From assembly GCA_913776195.1 (NCBI GenBank), contig CAJYMH010000006.1, positions 1 through 64,000 of the forward strand: a DNA stretch of 64,000 bases, read 5' to 3'. Below the pieces are notes generated by a model. It ran no database searches and was not told the origin of the DNA. It worked only from the letters and a program-made list of their open reading frames with translations. The DNA is from an uncultured Caulobacter sp. GTDB taxonomy: Bacteria; Pseudomonadota; Alphaproteobacteria; Caulobacterales; Caulobacteraceae. The position numbers were made by a program, and so were the translations under genes. This document shows positions 28,279-37,806 of this stretch, one piece after another; position 1 is the first letter of the stretch; each line of letters opens with the position of its first letter.

Positions 28279-29192
28279 ATCCGGCGGCGGCGAAGCCATT
28301 CCGCCGCTTCCGGCTGCAGCCAGGCCGCGCCGCGCGCCCGGAACTCCGCCGGCGTAGTTCCGAACACCCGCCGGAAGGCCGCGCCGAAATGGCTGTGGCT
28401 GGAGAAGCCCAGGTCGATCGCCAGGCCGGTGATGTCCTCGCAATGCGGCAGCTCGACCAAGGCCCGGCTGAGCCGCAGCTGCAGCTGGTACTTGTAGAGC
28501 GGCTTGCCCTCCGTCCGGCTGAACTCCTGAGTCAGGTAGACCGGCGAGACCCCGACCGCGCCCGCGATATCGGCCAGGCTGAGACGCTCGCACCCGCGTT
28601 CGTGGATGAGCTGCTTGGCCCGCTCCACCACCTGGGACGGACGTCCGCGCGGTGTTCCGTCCGACTCGAAGATTTCCTGCAGGATCTGGATCGCCAACTC
28701 GTCCGCCTCCAGCGGGCCGTCGGCATGATCCGCCAGCATGCGAAGCCGGTGCGCCGCCAAGGTCATGGATGGCCCGCCCGGCCGCGACAGCTCCCGGAAC
28801 AGCTCGCTGGGACGCGCGCCCACAAGCCGGCAGAGCTCCTCCATCACCTCCGTGGCCGGAGCGACGATGGCCACCGCATGGCCCATGTCGCGCACCGGAT
28901 GGACGTCGGCGTATTCGATACCCGCCGGGACCATCAGCACGCTGTTGGCGTCGATCACGGCCGAACGACGCCCCACCTTGTAGGTGAACACCCCCATGTA
29001 AGGCAGAGCCACCTGATAGAGACAGGTCGCGCCCGAGGGCGGCGAGTCATGGGCGGCGGATATGTCCAGGATAGTGGCCGAGGCGCTCTCGCTGACCACT
29101 CGGCGGTAGGTGATGGGCAGGCGCAGGCCCGTGTCGGGATCGACCCTGCCGACCGATTGCCGTCGCGCGCTATCCAGGGAAATGACCGTCAT
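28275..29192 (-). CDS. AraC family transcriptional regulator
   Basis: The 305-residue product has an N-terminal ligand domain resembling the AraC_binding_2 type (SGATCLYQVALPYMGVFTYKVGRRSAVIDANSVLMVPAGIEY) and a C-terminal AraC HTH pair (ERLSLADIAGAVGVSPVYLTQEFSRTEGKPLYKYQLQLRLSRAL and DITGLAIDLGFSSHSHFGAAFRRVFGTTPAEFR). The target is unknown. The nearest upstream gene on the same strand is the SnoaL-like protein at 29294-29728, 101 bases away. Confidence 0.9.
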   Translation of the reverse strand: MTVISLDSARRQSVGRVDPDTGLRLPITYRRVVSESASATILDISAAHDSPPSGATCLYQVALPYMGVFTYKVGRRSAVIDANSVLMVPAGIEYADVHPVRDMGHAVAIVAPATEVMEELCRLVGARPSELFRELSRPGGPSMTLAAHRLRMLADHADGPLEADELAIQILQEIFESDGTPRGRPSQVVERAKQLIHERGCERLSLADIAGAVGVSPVYLTQEFSRTEGKPLYKYQLQLRLSRALVELPHCEDITGLAIDLGFSSHSHFGAAFRRVFGTTPAEFRARGAAWLQPEAAEWLRRRRI

Positions 29193-29293
29193 CAGCAGTC
29201 CTCGGGCTCCACCGCGCCGACAAACGGCATCGATGACACATTCGATTTCGAACGAACGCCGCCCGAGGTTACACCCGGGCGGCGGGATCGCAG

Positions 29294-29728
29294 CTAGTTG
29301 GCGACTTGGGCGAAGGCGTAGCGCCAGCCCTGGGGCGTGCGGGCATAGGTGTCGGTGAACCAGACGCGGCGGTCGAAGGTCGTGCCGTCGGCGCGCGTCC
29401 CCTTGACCCAGATGCGGGCGGTAACCGTGGCGGCGTCGCCGAAGACGTGGACCATCTGGGTACCCGGATCCTCGTCCTGGACCTCGTACTTGGTCGCCTT
29501 GGCCTTGGCGATCAGCTCCGCGCGGGTCTCCAACCGACCATCGCCGTAAACCTGCACGAAGTCCTCGTGGAGAATCTTCTCCATGGCGGCGATGTCGTTG
29601 CGCTTCACCGCCGCCTGATAGGCGACGTCGATGGCGGCCAGGTCTTCCTTGTCGCCGGCCTTGGCGGCCTGCGGGGCGATCACCGCAGCGGCCGCCAAAG
29701 CGCCCAGAACCATCTTGCTCAGCTCCAC
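29294..29728 (-). CDS. Secreted SnoaL/NTF2-like (DUF4440-type) protein
   Basis: The 144-residue product has an N-terminal signal peptide (MELSKMVLGALAAAAVIAPQAAKAG) followed by one cone-shaped NTF2-like domain: DLAAIDVAYQAAVKRNDIAAMEKILHEDFVQVYGDGRLETRAELI and the C-terminal strand DRRVWFTDTYARTPQGWRYAFAQ. This matches DUF4440/SnoaL-like folds that bind small molecules or occur as inactive relatives of ketosteroid isomerase. Function is unknown. Confidence 0.8.
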   Translation of the reverse strand: MELSKMVLGALAAAAVIAPQAAKAGDKEDLAAIDVAYQAAVKRNDIAAMEKILHEDFVQVYGDGRLETRAELIAKAKATKYEVQDEDPGTQMVHVFGDAATVTARIWVKGTRADGTTFDRRVWFTDTYARTPQGWRYAFAQVAN

Positions 29729-29811
29729 AACAAATCTCCTCGTGTTGAGGAGGTGAAGCTAGGGCGAGGGCCTATGGGGCCGTTATCAGGATATTCAGGT
29801 CGCCGGCGCGC

Positions 29812-30741
29812 CTAGATTCGCTGGCCGGTCAGCTTCCAGAGGGCTGGGCGTGAGACCGCCATGCCGATGACCAGAGGCGCCAGCAGAACCGCCGCCGCGC
29901 GCGGGCCGAAGCTCTTGGCGCGCTTGATGAAGTAACGGGCGAGGCCCATGCCCTTGTGGAACTCCACAAACAACGGGCTCTTCAGGCTGGTGTGCCCCAG
30001 GTGCACGACTTTGGCGGTCGGCTGGAACAGGACCTCGCCGCCCAGCTCGCGGGCGCGCCAGCAGATGTCGATGTCCTCCACATGGAGGAAGTAGCTTTCG
30101 TCGAAGCCGTCCAGGGCTTCGAAATCCTCGCGGCGCAGGGCGAAGCAGGCGCCGGAGATGACCGGCGTCGCCGTCGTCGCCATAGGCATGGCGTCAGTGG
30201 TTTCGCGGTGGATCTCATAGCGCTGCAGGCTGCGGAACCGGCGGCTCAGCTGACCAAAGGACAGCAGGCTGGTCCACGGCGTCACCTCGCCCCGACGCGC
30301 GCCGCGCTGCTCGGTGCCGTCCTCGTTGATCACGCAGGCGCCGACCAGGCTCGGGATCGGCCGGCCCTTCAGGGCCTGGACCAGGCTGCGGATGCAGCCT
30401 TCCTGCAAAAAGGCGTCTGGATTGAGAAACACCACGTGCCGTCCGCCCGCCGCCCGCGCGCCCATATTGGCGCCCTTGGCGAAGCCGACATTGCCGTGGC
30501 CCTGCAGCAGGCGGACCCGGGGGTCCGTCCGCTCCAGGATGCGCAGCATCTGTTCGTCCCGTTCGTCCGAGCCGTTATCGACGATGACGAATTCGTCGAC
30601 CATCGGCTCGGCCAACACCTGTTTGATGCTTGACGTCAGGGCCTCGCCGGTCCGGTACACGACCATCACGACAGAGACGCCAGGCGTCACGGGCGTGGCG
30701 CCCATGATCATTTCAGATGCGGGACGAACAGAGACGTTCAT
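29812..30741 (-). CDS. GT2 family glycosyltransferase coupled to thrS
   Basis: The 309-residue enzyme has the GT2 features [60 protein letters not shown] (donor site) and [21 protein letters not shown], the ED catalytic-base region of rhamnosyltransferase-like GT2 proteins. A C-terminal hydrophobic helix ([15 protein letters not shown]) may bind the membrane. The ATG at 30741 overlaps the thrS stop (ATGA), so it is translationally coupled. The frame continues 31 codons upstream inside thrS, which I reject. Confidence 0.88.
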   Translation of the reverse strand: MNVSVRPASEMIMGATPVTPGVSVVMVVYRTGEALTSSIKQVLAEPMVDEFVIVDNGSDERDEQMLRILERTDPRVRLLQGHGNVGFAKGANMGARAAGGRHVVFLNPDAFLQEGCIRSLVQALKGRPIPSLVGACVINEDGTEQRGARRGEVTPWTSLLSFGQLSRRFRSLQRYEIHRETTDAMPMATTATPVISGACFALRREDFEALDGFDESYFLHVEDIDICWRARELGGEVLFQPTAKVVHLGHTSLKSPLFVEFHKGMGLARYFIKRAKSFGPRAAAVLLAPLVIGMAVSRPALWKLTGQRI

Positions 30742-32711
30742 GCAGGCTCCACCATTGCGCCCGTCCGGGCTGCCGGCCGCACGAAGGGTGCGGTCCGCAG
30801 GTCCGGCGGCGTGGCTTCGTCGGTCAGGGCGCAAACCGCCTCCGACAGCGACAGGATCAGTTGCCCCTCCCCGCCCAGGCGGCGGATCGCCACCTGGCCG
30901 GTCTCGGCCTCCTTGCGGCCGACCACGACAATGGCCGGAACCTTGGCGAGACTATGTTCCCGGATCTTGTAGTTGATCTTCTCGTTGCGCAGGTCGGTGG
31001 TCACCCGCAGGCCGGCGGTCCGCAGGGTCTCGGCGACTTGATTGGCGTAGTCGTCGGCGTCCGAGGTGATCGTGGCGACCGTGATCTGGGTCGGCGCCAG
31101 CCACAGCGGGAAGGCTCCGCCGTAGTTCTCGATCAGAATGCCGATGAAGCGCTCGAACGACCCCAGGATCGCCCGGTGCAGCATGACCGGACGCTGTTTG
31201 GAGCCGTCCTCGGCCACGTACTCGGCGCCCAGGCGCTCCGGCAGGACGTAGTCCAACTGGATCGTGCCGCAGGTCCAGGTCCGGCCGATGGCGTCCTTGA
31301 CGATGAAGTCCAGCTTCGGCGCGTAGAAGGCGCCGTCGCCCTCGGCGATCACCGGCTCCACGCCGGCCTTGCGGGCGGCGTTCAGCATCTGGCTCTCGGC
31401 CTTGTCCCAGAACTCGTCCGAACCGGCGCGCTGCTCGGGCCGGGTGGCCAGGGCGATGTAGTCGGTGGTCATGCCCAGTTCGCCATGCACCGTCTGGCAC
31501 AGGGTGATGAACTTGGCGGTCTCGTCCTCGATCTGGTCTTCGCGGCAGAAGATGTGCGCGTCGTCCTGGGTGAAGCCGCGCACGCGCATCAGGCCGTGCA
31601 GCGAGCCCGACGGCTCGTAGCGGTGGCAGGCGCCGAATTCGGCCATGCGCAGAGGCAGGTCGCGATAGGACTTCTGACCGAAGTTGAAGATCTGCAGGTG
31701 GCCCGGGCAGTTCATCGGCTTCAGCGAGAGCTCTTCGCCCTCCACCGTCTCGCAGACGAACATGTTGGGGCGGTACTTGTCCCAGTGGCCGGACTTCTCC
31801 CAGAAGGAGCGATCCAGGACCTGGGGCGTCTTCACCTCGATGTAGCCGGCGGCGTCCAGCCGGCGGCGCATATAGGCCTCCAGCGTGCGCCACAGGGCCC
31901 AGCCCTGCTTGTGCCAGAACACCATGCCCCGGCCTTCTTCCTGAATGTGGAAAAGGTCCATGGCGCGGCCGAGCTTGCGGTGATCGCGCTTCTCCGCCTC
32001 CTCGAGGCGGGTGACATAGGCCTCCAGCTCGGCCTCAGTGGCCCAGGCGGTGCCGTAGATCCGTTGAAGCTGGGCGTTGTTATGGTCGCCGCGCCAGTAG
32101 GCGCCGGCCAGCTTGGTCAGCTTGAAGGCCTTGCCCACATGCTTGGTCGAGGGCAGGTGCGGCCCGATGCAGAGATCTTTCCAGTCCCCCTGCCAGTACA
32201 CGCTGATCGCCTCCGTTTCGGGAAGATCACGGATGATCTCAGCTTTGTAGACTTCCCCGATCGATTCAAAATGCGCGATGGCTTCATTTCGATCCCAGAC
32301 CTCACGACGAATTTTTTCGTCGCGGTCCACGATCTCGCGCATCTTCGCTTCGATCTTCGGCAGATCGTCTAGGCTGAACGGCTCTTCGCGGGCGAAATCG
32401 TAATAGAACCCGTCCTCGATGGCCGGGCCGATCGTGACCTGGGTGCCGGGGAAAAGCTCCTGCACCGCCTGGGCCAGGACGTGCGAGGCGTCGTGGCGGA
32501 TGATGTCCAGCGCGTCGGGCGCGTCGCGGGTCAGCAGCTCGAACTTGCCGCCCTCGGTCAGCGGGCGGTCCAGGTCCAGCAGCTTGCCGTCCATGCGCAC
32601 GAGCACGGCCTTCTTCTCCAGCGATTTGGAGATGGAGGCGGCGACGTCACGGCCCGTGGCGTTCTTCGGATACTGACGGTGCGAACCGTCGGGAAACTCA
32701 AGGTCGATCAT
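30738..32711 (-). CDS. thrS: Threonine--tRNA ligase
   Basis: This class II synthetase charges tRNA-Thr. The 657-residue product has the N-terminal TGS domain ([28 protein letters not shown]), the editing domain with [17 protein letters not shown], the catalytic core with [13 protein letters not shown] (zinc Cys), [31 protein letters not shown], and the anticodon-binding domain at the C-terminus. It overlaps yidD by 4 bases at its start and the glycosyltransferase by 4 bases at its end. Confidence 0.97.
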   Translation of the reverse strand: MIDLEFPDGSHRQYPKNATGRDVAASISKSLEKKAVLVRMDGKLLDLDRPLTEGGKFELLTRDAPDALDIIRHDASHVLAQAVQELFPGTQVTIGPAIEDGFYYDFAREEPFSLDDLPKIEAKMREIVDRDEKIRREVWDRNEAIAHFESIGEVYKAEIIRDLPETEAISVYWQGDWKDLCIGPHLPSTKHVGKAFKLTKLAGAYWRGDHNNAQLQRIYGTAWATEAELEAYVTRLEEAEKRDHRKLGRAMDLFHIQEEGRGMVFWHKQGWALWRTLEAYMRRRLDAAGYIEVKTPQVLDRSFWEKSGHWDKYRPNMFVCETVEGEELSLKPMNCPGHLQIFNFGQKSYRDLPLRMAEFGACHRYEPSGSLHGLMRVRGFTQDDAHIFCREDQIEDETAKFITLCQTVHGELGMTTDYIALATRPEQRAGSDEFWDKAESQMLNAARKAGVEPVIAEGDGAFYAPKLDFIVKDAIGRTWTCGTIQLDYVLPERLGAEYVAEDGSKQRPVMLHRAILGSFERFIGILIENYGGAFPLWLAPTQITVATITSDADDYANQVAETLRTAGLRVTTDLRNEKINYKIREHSLAKVPAIVVVGRKEAETGQVAIRRLGGEGQLILSLSEAVCALTDEATPPDLRTAPFVRPAARTGAMVEPA

Positions 32712-33001
32712 GCTTCACATTTCCATCGGCGTGATCGTTCGGCGTCTTCGCGCCCAACTGATTCACGCGATGTCGCAGGATTAACCGGCGGCGGGTCGTA
32801 GCCCCATCCCCCAAATGGGTGACAACGGCAGATTCTCCGGAACGCCAGCCAAGAGCCTTTGACAGGTCCATGCCCTTTCAAGACCTGTGCCGCATACTCC
32901 GAACACGTCGGCATGTAACGACACCTCGGCCCCAGAAGAGGCGAAAGGATCGACTTGTAGGCCTTTAAGGCACAGTCGATGGTGCGGTCGTAGAGGTTCA
33001 T
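32708..33001 (-). CDS. yidD: Membrane protein insertion efficiency factor YidD
   Basis: YidD is a small amphipathic inner-membrane-associated protein that assists YidC. The 97-residue product has the family core [59 protein letters not shown], including the conserved cysteines. The C-terminal tail is charged. Its stop codon overlaps the thrS start. The order iscU-like, yidD, thrS is familiar in alphaproteobacteria. Confidence 0.93.
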   Translation of the reverse strand: MNLYDRTIDCALKAYKSILSPLLGPRCRYMPTCSEYAAQVLKGHGPVKGSWLAFRRICRCHPFGGWGYDPPPVNPATSRESVGREDAERSRRWKCEA

Positions 33002-33057
33002 GCCGGCGCAGCCGTACAGTAATAACTTAACCCGTTATCGCAGATGCTGCGAAAGGA

Positions 33058-33540
33058 TCAAGCCGCGCCGGCGGTGCTAGTTCGTGTTTTCGTCACGTCG
33101 CGCGTGCGACGGGCAAGCTCAGCGGCCTGGACGGCCTCGACCGCCGCATCGAACGCCAGCAGCGTCGAGGCGTGGCGGGCGGGATAATCCTTCACCGGCT
33201 GCAGCACGGAAAGCTCCGAAAACCGGCCCACGGGAGCGGGGCCATCAGTCTTCAACATAGCACGCAGGGCGTCTCGCGTAACCGTGAGCTCGGCAAGATC
33301 GGCCCCCACCACCTGCGCGCCCAGCACCGCCGCGGCGGCCTGTCCCAGGGCGCAGGCCTTCACGTCCTGGGCGAAATCGGCCACCCGGCCCTGATCGTCC
33401 AGGACGACATCGACAATGATTCGGCTGCCGCACAGCTTGGCGACGCGATCGGCGCTGCCGTCCGGATCGGCCAGCCGGCCGGCGCGCGGCATGTCGGCCA
33501 CCAGGGCCAGCACGCGGGCGGAATAAAGGTCGTCGATCAT
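33058..33540 (-). CDS. IscU/NifU-like iron-sulfur scaffold protein lacking the third cysteine
   Basis: The 160-residue product belongs to the IscU/NifU N-terminal family: MIDDLYSARVLALVADMPRAGRL, AKLCGSRIIVDVVLDDQGRV (first Cys) and DVKACALGQAAAAVLG (second Cys). The position of the third cluster-ligand Cys reads VKDYPARHASTLLAF, so Cys is replaced by Ser or His. This variant seems usual in alphaproteobacteria, where its role in cluster assembly is less clear than that of IscU. The gene is between yidD and an SRPBCC gene. Confidence 0.85.
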   Translation of the reverse strand: MIDDLYSARVLALVADMPRAGRLADPDGSADRVAKLCGSRIIVDVVLDDQGRVADFAQDVKACALGQAAAAVLGAQVVGADLAELTVTRDALRAMLKTDGPAPVGRFSELSVLQPVKDYPARHASTLLAFDAAVEAVQAAELARRTRDVTKTRTSTAGAA

Positions 33541-33545
33541 GGGCC

Positions 33546-33992
33546 TTATTTGGCGCTGACCTGGCGTTCCTGCCAGATGGCCTCGGCCTTTTGCCGAAGC
33601 GCCTCGCCCATGGCCTCGAAACCGGCCTTGATCGCGCCGCGCTGCTTTTTGATCAGGAATGCGCCCAGCCCGGCATAAAGTTCTCCATTGGAGAAGATCA
33701 CGCCCTCGCCGCTCATCGCCTCGATCTCGAAATAGCGGATCGAGCGGACGAAGCCGTTCATGCCGCTGCGGCGCAGATGGAGCTGCTCATAGGGCACCCA
33801 CTCCATCACCGTGGTCTCAAGCTTGTCGCCGTCGGCGTCGGTCAGCACAAGCGACGCGCCGATGCGGATCGCGCCCTCGGCGCCCGGATACAGCGGATTC
33901 CACGACGCCCAGCCCGGCAGGTCGGCCAGCAGCTCCCAGACCACCTCGGACGGAGCCTGGATGCCGATGCGATGTTCGTACTTGAAGGTCAT
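33546..33992 (-). CDS. SRPBCC (START-like) domain protein
   Basis: The 148-residue product has the helix-grip fold pattern of polyketide cyclase/START proteins: HRIGIQAPSEVVWELLADLPGWASWNPLYPGAEG at the N-terminus, central strands, and a long C-terminal helix (IKAGFEAMGEALRQKAEAIWQ). Such proteins bind hydrophobic ligands; the ligand here is unknown. It lies 5 bases upstream of the IscU-like gene and is probably co-transcribed with it. Confidence 0.82.
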   Translation of the reverse strand: MTFKYEHRIGIQAPSEVVWELLADLPGWASWNPLYPGAEGAIRIGASLVLTDADGDKLETTVMEWVPYEQLHLRRSGMNGFVRSIRYFEIEAMSGEGVIFSNGELYAGLGAFLIKKQRGAIKAGFEAMGEALRQKAEAIWQERQVSAK

Positions 33993-34017
33993 GGCGCGCC
34001 CTTTAGCACAGGACCTG

Positions 34018-34536
34018 TCAGGCGCGGAAACCGATCCCGCTGTCCCGCTGATAGATCACCAGATCCAGCGACGGCGCCTCGTGACCCAGGCGGCTCAGGA
34101 TGTCGTGGGCCTGGCCGCGATGGTGAGTCTGATGGTTGAAGACATGGGCGAGCGCCGCCCAGAGGGGCTGGGCCACCTGCATGCCGTCCGCCTTTCGGGT
34201 CCAGCGGAAATCCGCCGCCAGCTGCTCGTCGTCCAGCCGGGCCACGAAGTCGACCAGCTTGCCGTCCTCCACCTCCCGCGCCACCCGCAGGGCGCCGAAG
34301 TCATCGAAGAGAATGGTGTCCAGTGTCCACGACGGCGCGGTGCGGCCATTGAACCGCGCGCCCCAGATACGATCGGTCAGCAGAATGTGGTTCAGCGCCC
34401 CGTGCAGGGAACGGAAAAACGCGCCCTGGTCGGACTTGTAGTCCGCCTCCGCCACCTCGGCGCAGGCGGCGTACAGCCGCTCATTGGCCCAGCCGTTGTA
34501 GCCGGCCATCATCCGGCAGTGTTCATGCAGGCTCAT
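34018..34536 (-). CDS. DinB family protein (putative metal-dependent hydrolase/transferase)
   Basis: The 172-residue product is a DinB/YfiT-type four-helix bundle: YNGWANERLYAACAEV, LHGALNHILLTDRIWGARFNG and HVFNHQTHHRGQAHDIL. The three histidines of these segments form the expected metal site. Relatives include thiol-dependent transferases, but the role is not defined. I chose the ATG at 34536 because of its strong GGGGGAG ribosome binding site; an extra 16 codons are open upstream. Confidence 0.85.
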   Translation of the reverse strand: MSLHEHCRMMAGYNGWANERLYAACAEVAEADYKSDQGAFFRSLHGALNHILLTDRIWGARFNGRTAPSWTLDTILFDDFGALRVAREVEDGKLVDFVARLDDEQLAADFRWTRKADGMQVAQPLWAALAHVFNHQTHHRGQAHDILSRLGHEAPSLDLVIYQRDSGIGFRA

Positions 34537-34587
34537 GTGACGCTCCCCCGCGCGGAAAAGAGCGGAGTCTGGCGGCGCGAGCAAGCC

Positions 34588-34625
34588 GCTCTCTCCTCCC
34601 CCGTGGAAACCGGGGAGGAGAGAGC
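34588..34625. repeat. Long perfect inverted repeat between dinB-like gene and cysS
   Basis: A 14-bp perfect stem (GCTCTCTCCTCCCC at 34588-34601 with its complement at 34612-34625) has a 10-base loop. Neither strand shows a T-tract. The CCTCCCC...GGGGAGG core has the look of an interspersed palindromic element rather than a simple terminator, and a related core occurs at 20487-20508. It may still stabilise the 3' end of the cysS mRNA. Confidence 0.5.
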
Positions 34626-34626
34626 G

Positions 34627-36045
34627 TTACTCCTTCAGGCGCCAGGTCGCGCCCTGCGGACCGTCCATGACCTCGACGCCCAGCGCCGCGATCTCGTCGC
34701 GAATGGCGTCGGCCTGGGCCCAGTCCTTGGCCTTGCGGGCCTCGAAGCGGGCGGCGATCAGGGCCTCGACCTTCTCCTTCAGGTCGTCGCCGGCCGCGCC
34801 CTGGAACCAGGTCTCCGGCTCGACGGTCAGGAAGCCGAGGAAGTTGGCCGCTTCCAGCAGGGCCGCCAGACGACGGCGCGCCTGGTTGATCGACGCTTCC
34901 TTGCGCTCGACCAGGGTCAGTTGTTCGCGAAGATCGCGATACAGGCTGAACAGCGCCGCATAGGCCGCCGGCGTGTTCAGGTCGTCCGACAGCGCCTCGT
35001 AGAAGGCGGCCATGTCGCTTTCGCGGGCGTCGTCCGGATCGTCCACGCCCAGGCGCTTGGCGTCGAGCAGCGCCTGATAGCAGCGGTCCAGCGCCTCGCG
35101 GCTCTGTTCCAGCAGCTCCGGCGACCAGTCCAGCGGCTGGCGGTAGTGCGCGCTCAGCAGGGCCCAGCGGATCACCTCGCCCGGCACGGTCTTCAGCAGT
35201 TCGTGCGGCAAGATGACGTTGCCCAGGCTCTTGGACATCTTCTCGCCGGCCATATCCAGGAAGCCGTTGTGCATCCAGTAGCGGGCGTAGGTCGGCAGGC
35301 CGTGGGCGCAGCGGCCCTGGGCCACCTCGTTCTCATGGTGCGGGAACTGCAGGTCGATGCCGCCGCCGTGGATGTCGATCGGCAGACCCAGCTGGGCCTC
35401 GATCATGGCCGAGCATTCGATGTGCCAGCCAGGACGGCCCGCGCCCCAAGGGCTTTCCCACACCGGCTCGTTCGGCTTGGACGGCTTCCACAGCACGAAA
35501 TCGGCGGGATGGCGCTTGTACGGCGCGACCTCGACCCGCGCGCCGGCGATCATGTCGTCCAGCGGCCGGCCCGAAAGCTGGCCGTAGTCCGCGAAGGCCT
35601 GGGTGTCGAACAGGACATGGCCCTCGGCGGCGTAGGCGCTGCCGTTCTCAACCAGCTTGCCGATCTGCTGCAGGATGGCGTCGATGTGATCGGTCGCCTT
35701 GGGCTGCAAAGTCGGACGCAGGGCGCCCAGCGCGTCCATGTCCTCCAGATAGGCGGCCAGATACCGGTCGGTGATGACCGAGATATCGACGCCCTCGTCC
35801 GCCGCCTTGGCGTTGATCTTGTCGTCCACGTCCGTGACGTTGCGCGCATAGACCACCGCGTCTTCACCGAACTCCTTGCGCAGCAAGCGATAGAGCACGT
35901 CGAACACCACCACCGGGCGAGCGTTGCCGATGTGCGCGTAGCCGTAGACCGTCGGCCCGCAGACATACATCGTCACCCGCTCCGGATCGGCGGGAACGAA
36001 GGTCCGCTTCTGGCGGGCCATGGTGTCGTGAAGCTTGAGGGTCAT
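34627..36045 (-). CDS. cysS: Cysteine--tRNA ligase
   Basis: This class I synthetase charges tRNA-Cys. The 472-residue product has the zinc and signature region MYVCGPTVYGYAHIGNARPVVVFD (HIGH-type motif HIGN), GWHIECSAM and HHENEVAQ (zinc ligands), and EKMSKSLGN (KMSKS). The C-terminal anticodon-binding region is present. It is divergent from folE with about 170 bases between. Confidence 0.97.
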   Translation of the reverse strand: MTLKLHDTMARQKRTFVPADPERVTMYVCGPTVYGYAHIGNARPVVVFDVLYRLLRKEFGEDAVVYARNVTDVDDKINAKAADEGVDISVITDRYLAAYLEDMDALGALRPTLQPKATDHIDAILQQIGKLVENGSAYAAEGHVLFDTQAFADYGQLSGRPLDDMIAGARVEVAPYKRHPADFVLWKPSKPNEPVWESPWGAGRPGWHIECSAMIEAQLGLPIDIHGGGIDLQFPHHENEVAQGRCAHGLPTYARYWMHNGFLDMAGEKMSKSLGNVILPHELLKTVPGEVIRWALLSAHYRQPLDWSPELLEQSREALDRCYQALLDAKRLGVDDPDDARESDMAAFYEALSDDLNTPAAYAALFSLYRDLREQLTLVERKEASINQARRRLAALLEAANFLGFLTVEPETWFQGAAGDDLKEKVEALIAARFEARKAKDWAQADAIRDEIAALGVEVMDGPQGATWRLKE

Positions 36046-36160
36046 GTTGTGACGTTACGGCAGAGGTTGCGGAGGGGGTGGGGCGCCCCATATAGCTATG
36101 TGTCCGGCGCATGACCACGCTTAGAGCGCGGCGCCGATGTGATGGGTGGCACGCGTAATT

Positions 36161-36181
36161 CCGGAGCGACAGGCGCTCCGG
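36161..36181. promoter_or_regulatory. Hairpin in the folE leader
   Basis: CCGGAGCG (36161-36168) and CGCTCCGG (36174-36181) form a perfect 8-bp stem with a 5-base loop, 31 bases before the folE start. It may be a small leader structure or a dyad operator. Nothing else in the cysS-folE region is distinctive. Confidence 0.3.
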
Positions 36182-36212
36182 CGCAACTCAGCCCTGGAAA
36201 GACCTCGACCCT

Positions 36213-36845
36213 ATGGACGCTTCTACCCGCGAGCGAACCCTCATCGGCGTGCCCGGTGTTGATCTTGAACCCGTGAAGCGCCCGTCGCGCGAAGAGGCCA
36301 TGGAGGCGGTGCGCACCCTGATCGCCTGGGCCGGCGACGATCCGCGCCGCGAAGGCGTGATCGATACGCCCAAGCGCGTGGTCGACGCCTATGGCGACTG
36401 GTTCTCCGGCTATCAGGCCGACGCCGCCAAGGAGCTGTCGCGCACCTTCGAGGACGTGCAGGGCTACGACGATCTCGTCATGCTCCGCGACATCGAGGTG
36501 GAAAGCCACTGCGAGCACCACATGGCCCCGTTCCTGGGCCGCGCCTATGTGGCCTATATGCCCACCAACAGCGTCGTGGGCATCTCCAAGCTGGCGCGTG
36601 TGGTGGAGATCTTCTCCCGCCGCCTGCAGACCCAGGAGACCATGACCCAGCAGATCGCCGACGCCATCTGCGACAGCCTGAAGCCGGCCGGCGTGGCCGT
36701 GCTGATCGACGCCGAGCACCAGTGCATGACCACCCGAGGCGTGCACCACCGCGACGTCTCGACCATCACCACCCAGTTCCGCGGCGTCTTTAAGACCGAC
36801 GCCGATCTGCGCCAGCGCTTCTTGGACTTTGTGAACCGCAAGTAG
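36213..36845 (+). CDS. folE: GTP cyclohydrolase I FolE
   Basis: FolE converts GTP to dihydroneopterin triphosphate, the first step of folate and tetrahydrobiopterin synthesis. The 210-residue product has the conserved VESHCEHHMAPFLGRAYVAYMPTNSVVGISKLARVVEIFSRRLQTQE and EHQCMTTRGV segments, with zinc ligands in CEHH and HQC. The N-terminus to about residue 25 is variable, as usual. It converges with the DUF817 gene, leaving a single base between stop codons. Confidence 0.96.
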   Translation: MDASTRERTLIGVPGVDLEPVKRPSREEAMEAVRTLIAWAGDDPRREGVIDTPKRVVDAYGDWFSGYQADAAKELSRTFEDVQGYDDLVMLRDIEVESHCEHHMAPFLGRAYVAYMPTNSVVGISKLARVVEIFSRRLQTQETMTQQIADAICDSLKPAGVAVLIDAEHQCMTTRGVHHRDVSTITTQFRGVFKTDADLRQRFLDFVNRK

Positions 36846-36846
36846 C

Positions 36847-37755
36847 TCAGGCGGTCGGATCGACCCCATCGGTGAAGGGCGCGGGCCGAGAGGTCCGCGC
36901 CTTTTTCACATCCGCCTCCCGCGGCGGATGGACCAGCGACACCAGCACGTAGGACAGCAGCATCAGCAGATACCAGGCCCCGAGCTTGGAGATCGACACC
37001 ATGCGCCAGCCGTCGCTCTGGCTGGGATAAACCCAGGCGCGACCCAGCGTGCCCAGGTTCTCCGCGAACCAGATGAACAACGCCACCAGCAGCAGCCCGA
37101 CGATCACCGGCATCCGCCGCATCTTCAGGTCCGGCGTGAAGGTGAACCAGCTGCGCCCGAAGATCACGAGCGAGAACACGTACAGCACGCCCCGAATGTC
37201 GGGCAGGTAGTGGTGGGTGAAGAAGTTCAGATAGGCCAGCAGGGCCAGGATCCACGGCGCCCAGATCGGCGGGTAGTTGATGAACTGGATGTCGAACAGC
37301 CGCCAGATGCGGGCGATGTAGCTGCCGACACAGGCGTACATGAAGCCGCTGAACAGCGGCACGCCGCCGATCCGCAGCAGGCTGGGCTCCGGATAGACCC
37401 ACGAGCCGTGCGCGGTCTTGTAGATTTCCATCATGGTGCCGACCACGTGGAAGATGGCGATCACCAGCGCCTCGCGCGGCTTCTCCAGCCCCAGGACGAT
37501 CAACCCGCCCTGGATGGCGATGGAGGCGACGACGAGAAAGTCGTAGCGGGCCACCGGCGCATCCTTGGGCCACAGCAGCATGGTCCCGACCAGCAGCAGC
37601 AACATCACCGCCCCGAACAGGCAGGCCCAAGCCTGCTTCAGCCCGAACAGCAGGAACTCGTAGGCGTAGCCCTGCCAGCGGCCGCGCTGCGCCCAGGGAC
37701 GGGCCCAGCGATCCAGGTCCGCCACGCGCTGCTTGATACGGTCGTTGAGGTTCAT
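36847..37755 (-). CDS. DUF817 family integral membrane protein
   Basis: The 302-residue product has about eight membrane helices. The family pattern is recognisable in FLLFGLKQAWACLFGAVML, HVVGTMMEIYKTAHGSWVYPEPSLLRIGGVPLFSGFMYACVGSYIARIWRLF and SIDKLGAWYLLM-like SISKLGAWYLLMLLSYVLVS. No biochemical role is established for DUF817. The gene is divergent from hisI, 51 bases apart. Confidence 0.88.
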   Translation of the reverse strand: MNLNDRIKQRVADLDRWARPWAQRGRWQGYAYEFLLFGLKQAWACLFGAVMLLLLVGTMLLWPKDAPVARYDFLVVASIAIQGGLIVLGLEKPREALVIAIFHVVGTMMEIYKTAHGSWVYPEPSLLRIGGVPLFSGFMYACVGSYIARIWRLFDIQFINYPPIWAPWILALLAYLNFFTHHYLPDIRGVLYVFSLVIFGRSWFTFTPDLKMRRMPVIVGLLLVALFIWFAENLGTLGRAWVYPSQSDGWRMVSISKLGAWYLLMLLSYVLVSLVHPPREADVKKARTSRPAPFTDGVDPTA

Positions 37756-37806
37756 GCCTAAACGAGGCTATCGCATCGCGGCCCGATCAGCGCCATAAGC
37801 CTTGGC

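Noticed and set aside
33811..36114. 767-codon open frame on the plus strand over cysS and the dinB-like gene
   Set aside because: It crosses several minus-strand genes and intergenic space, is low in complexity and has no recognisable motif. It is a composition artefact.
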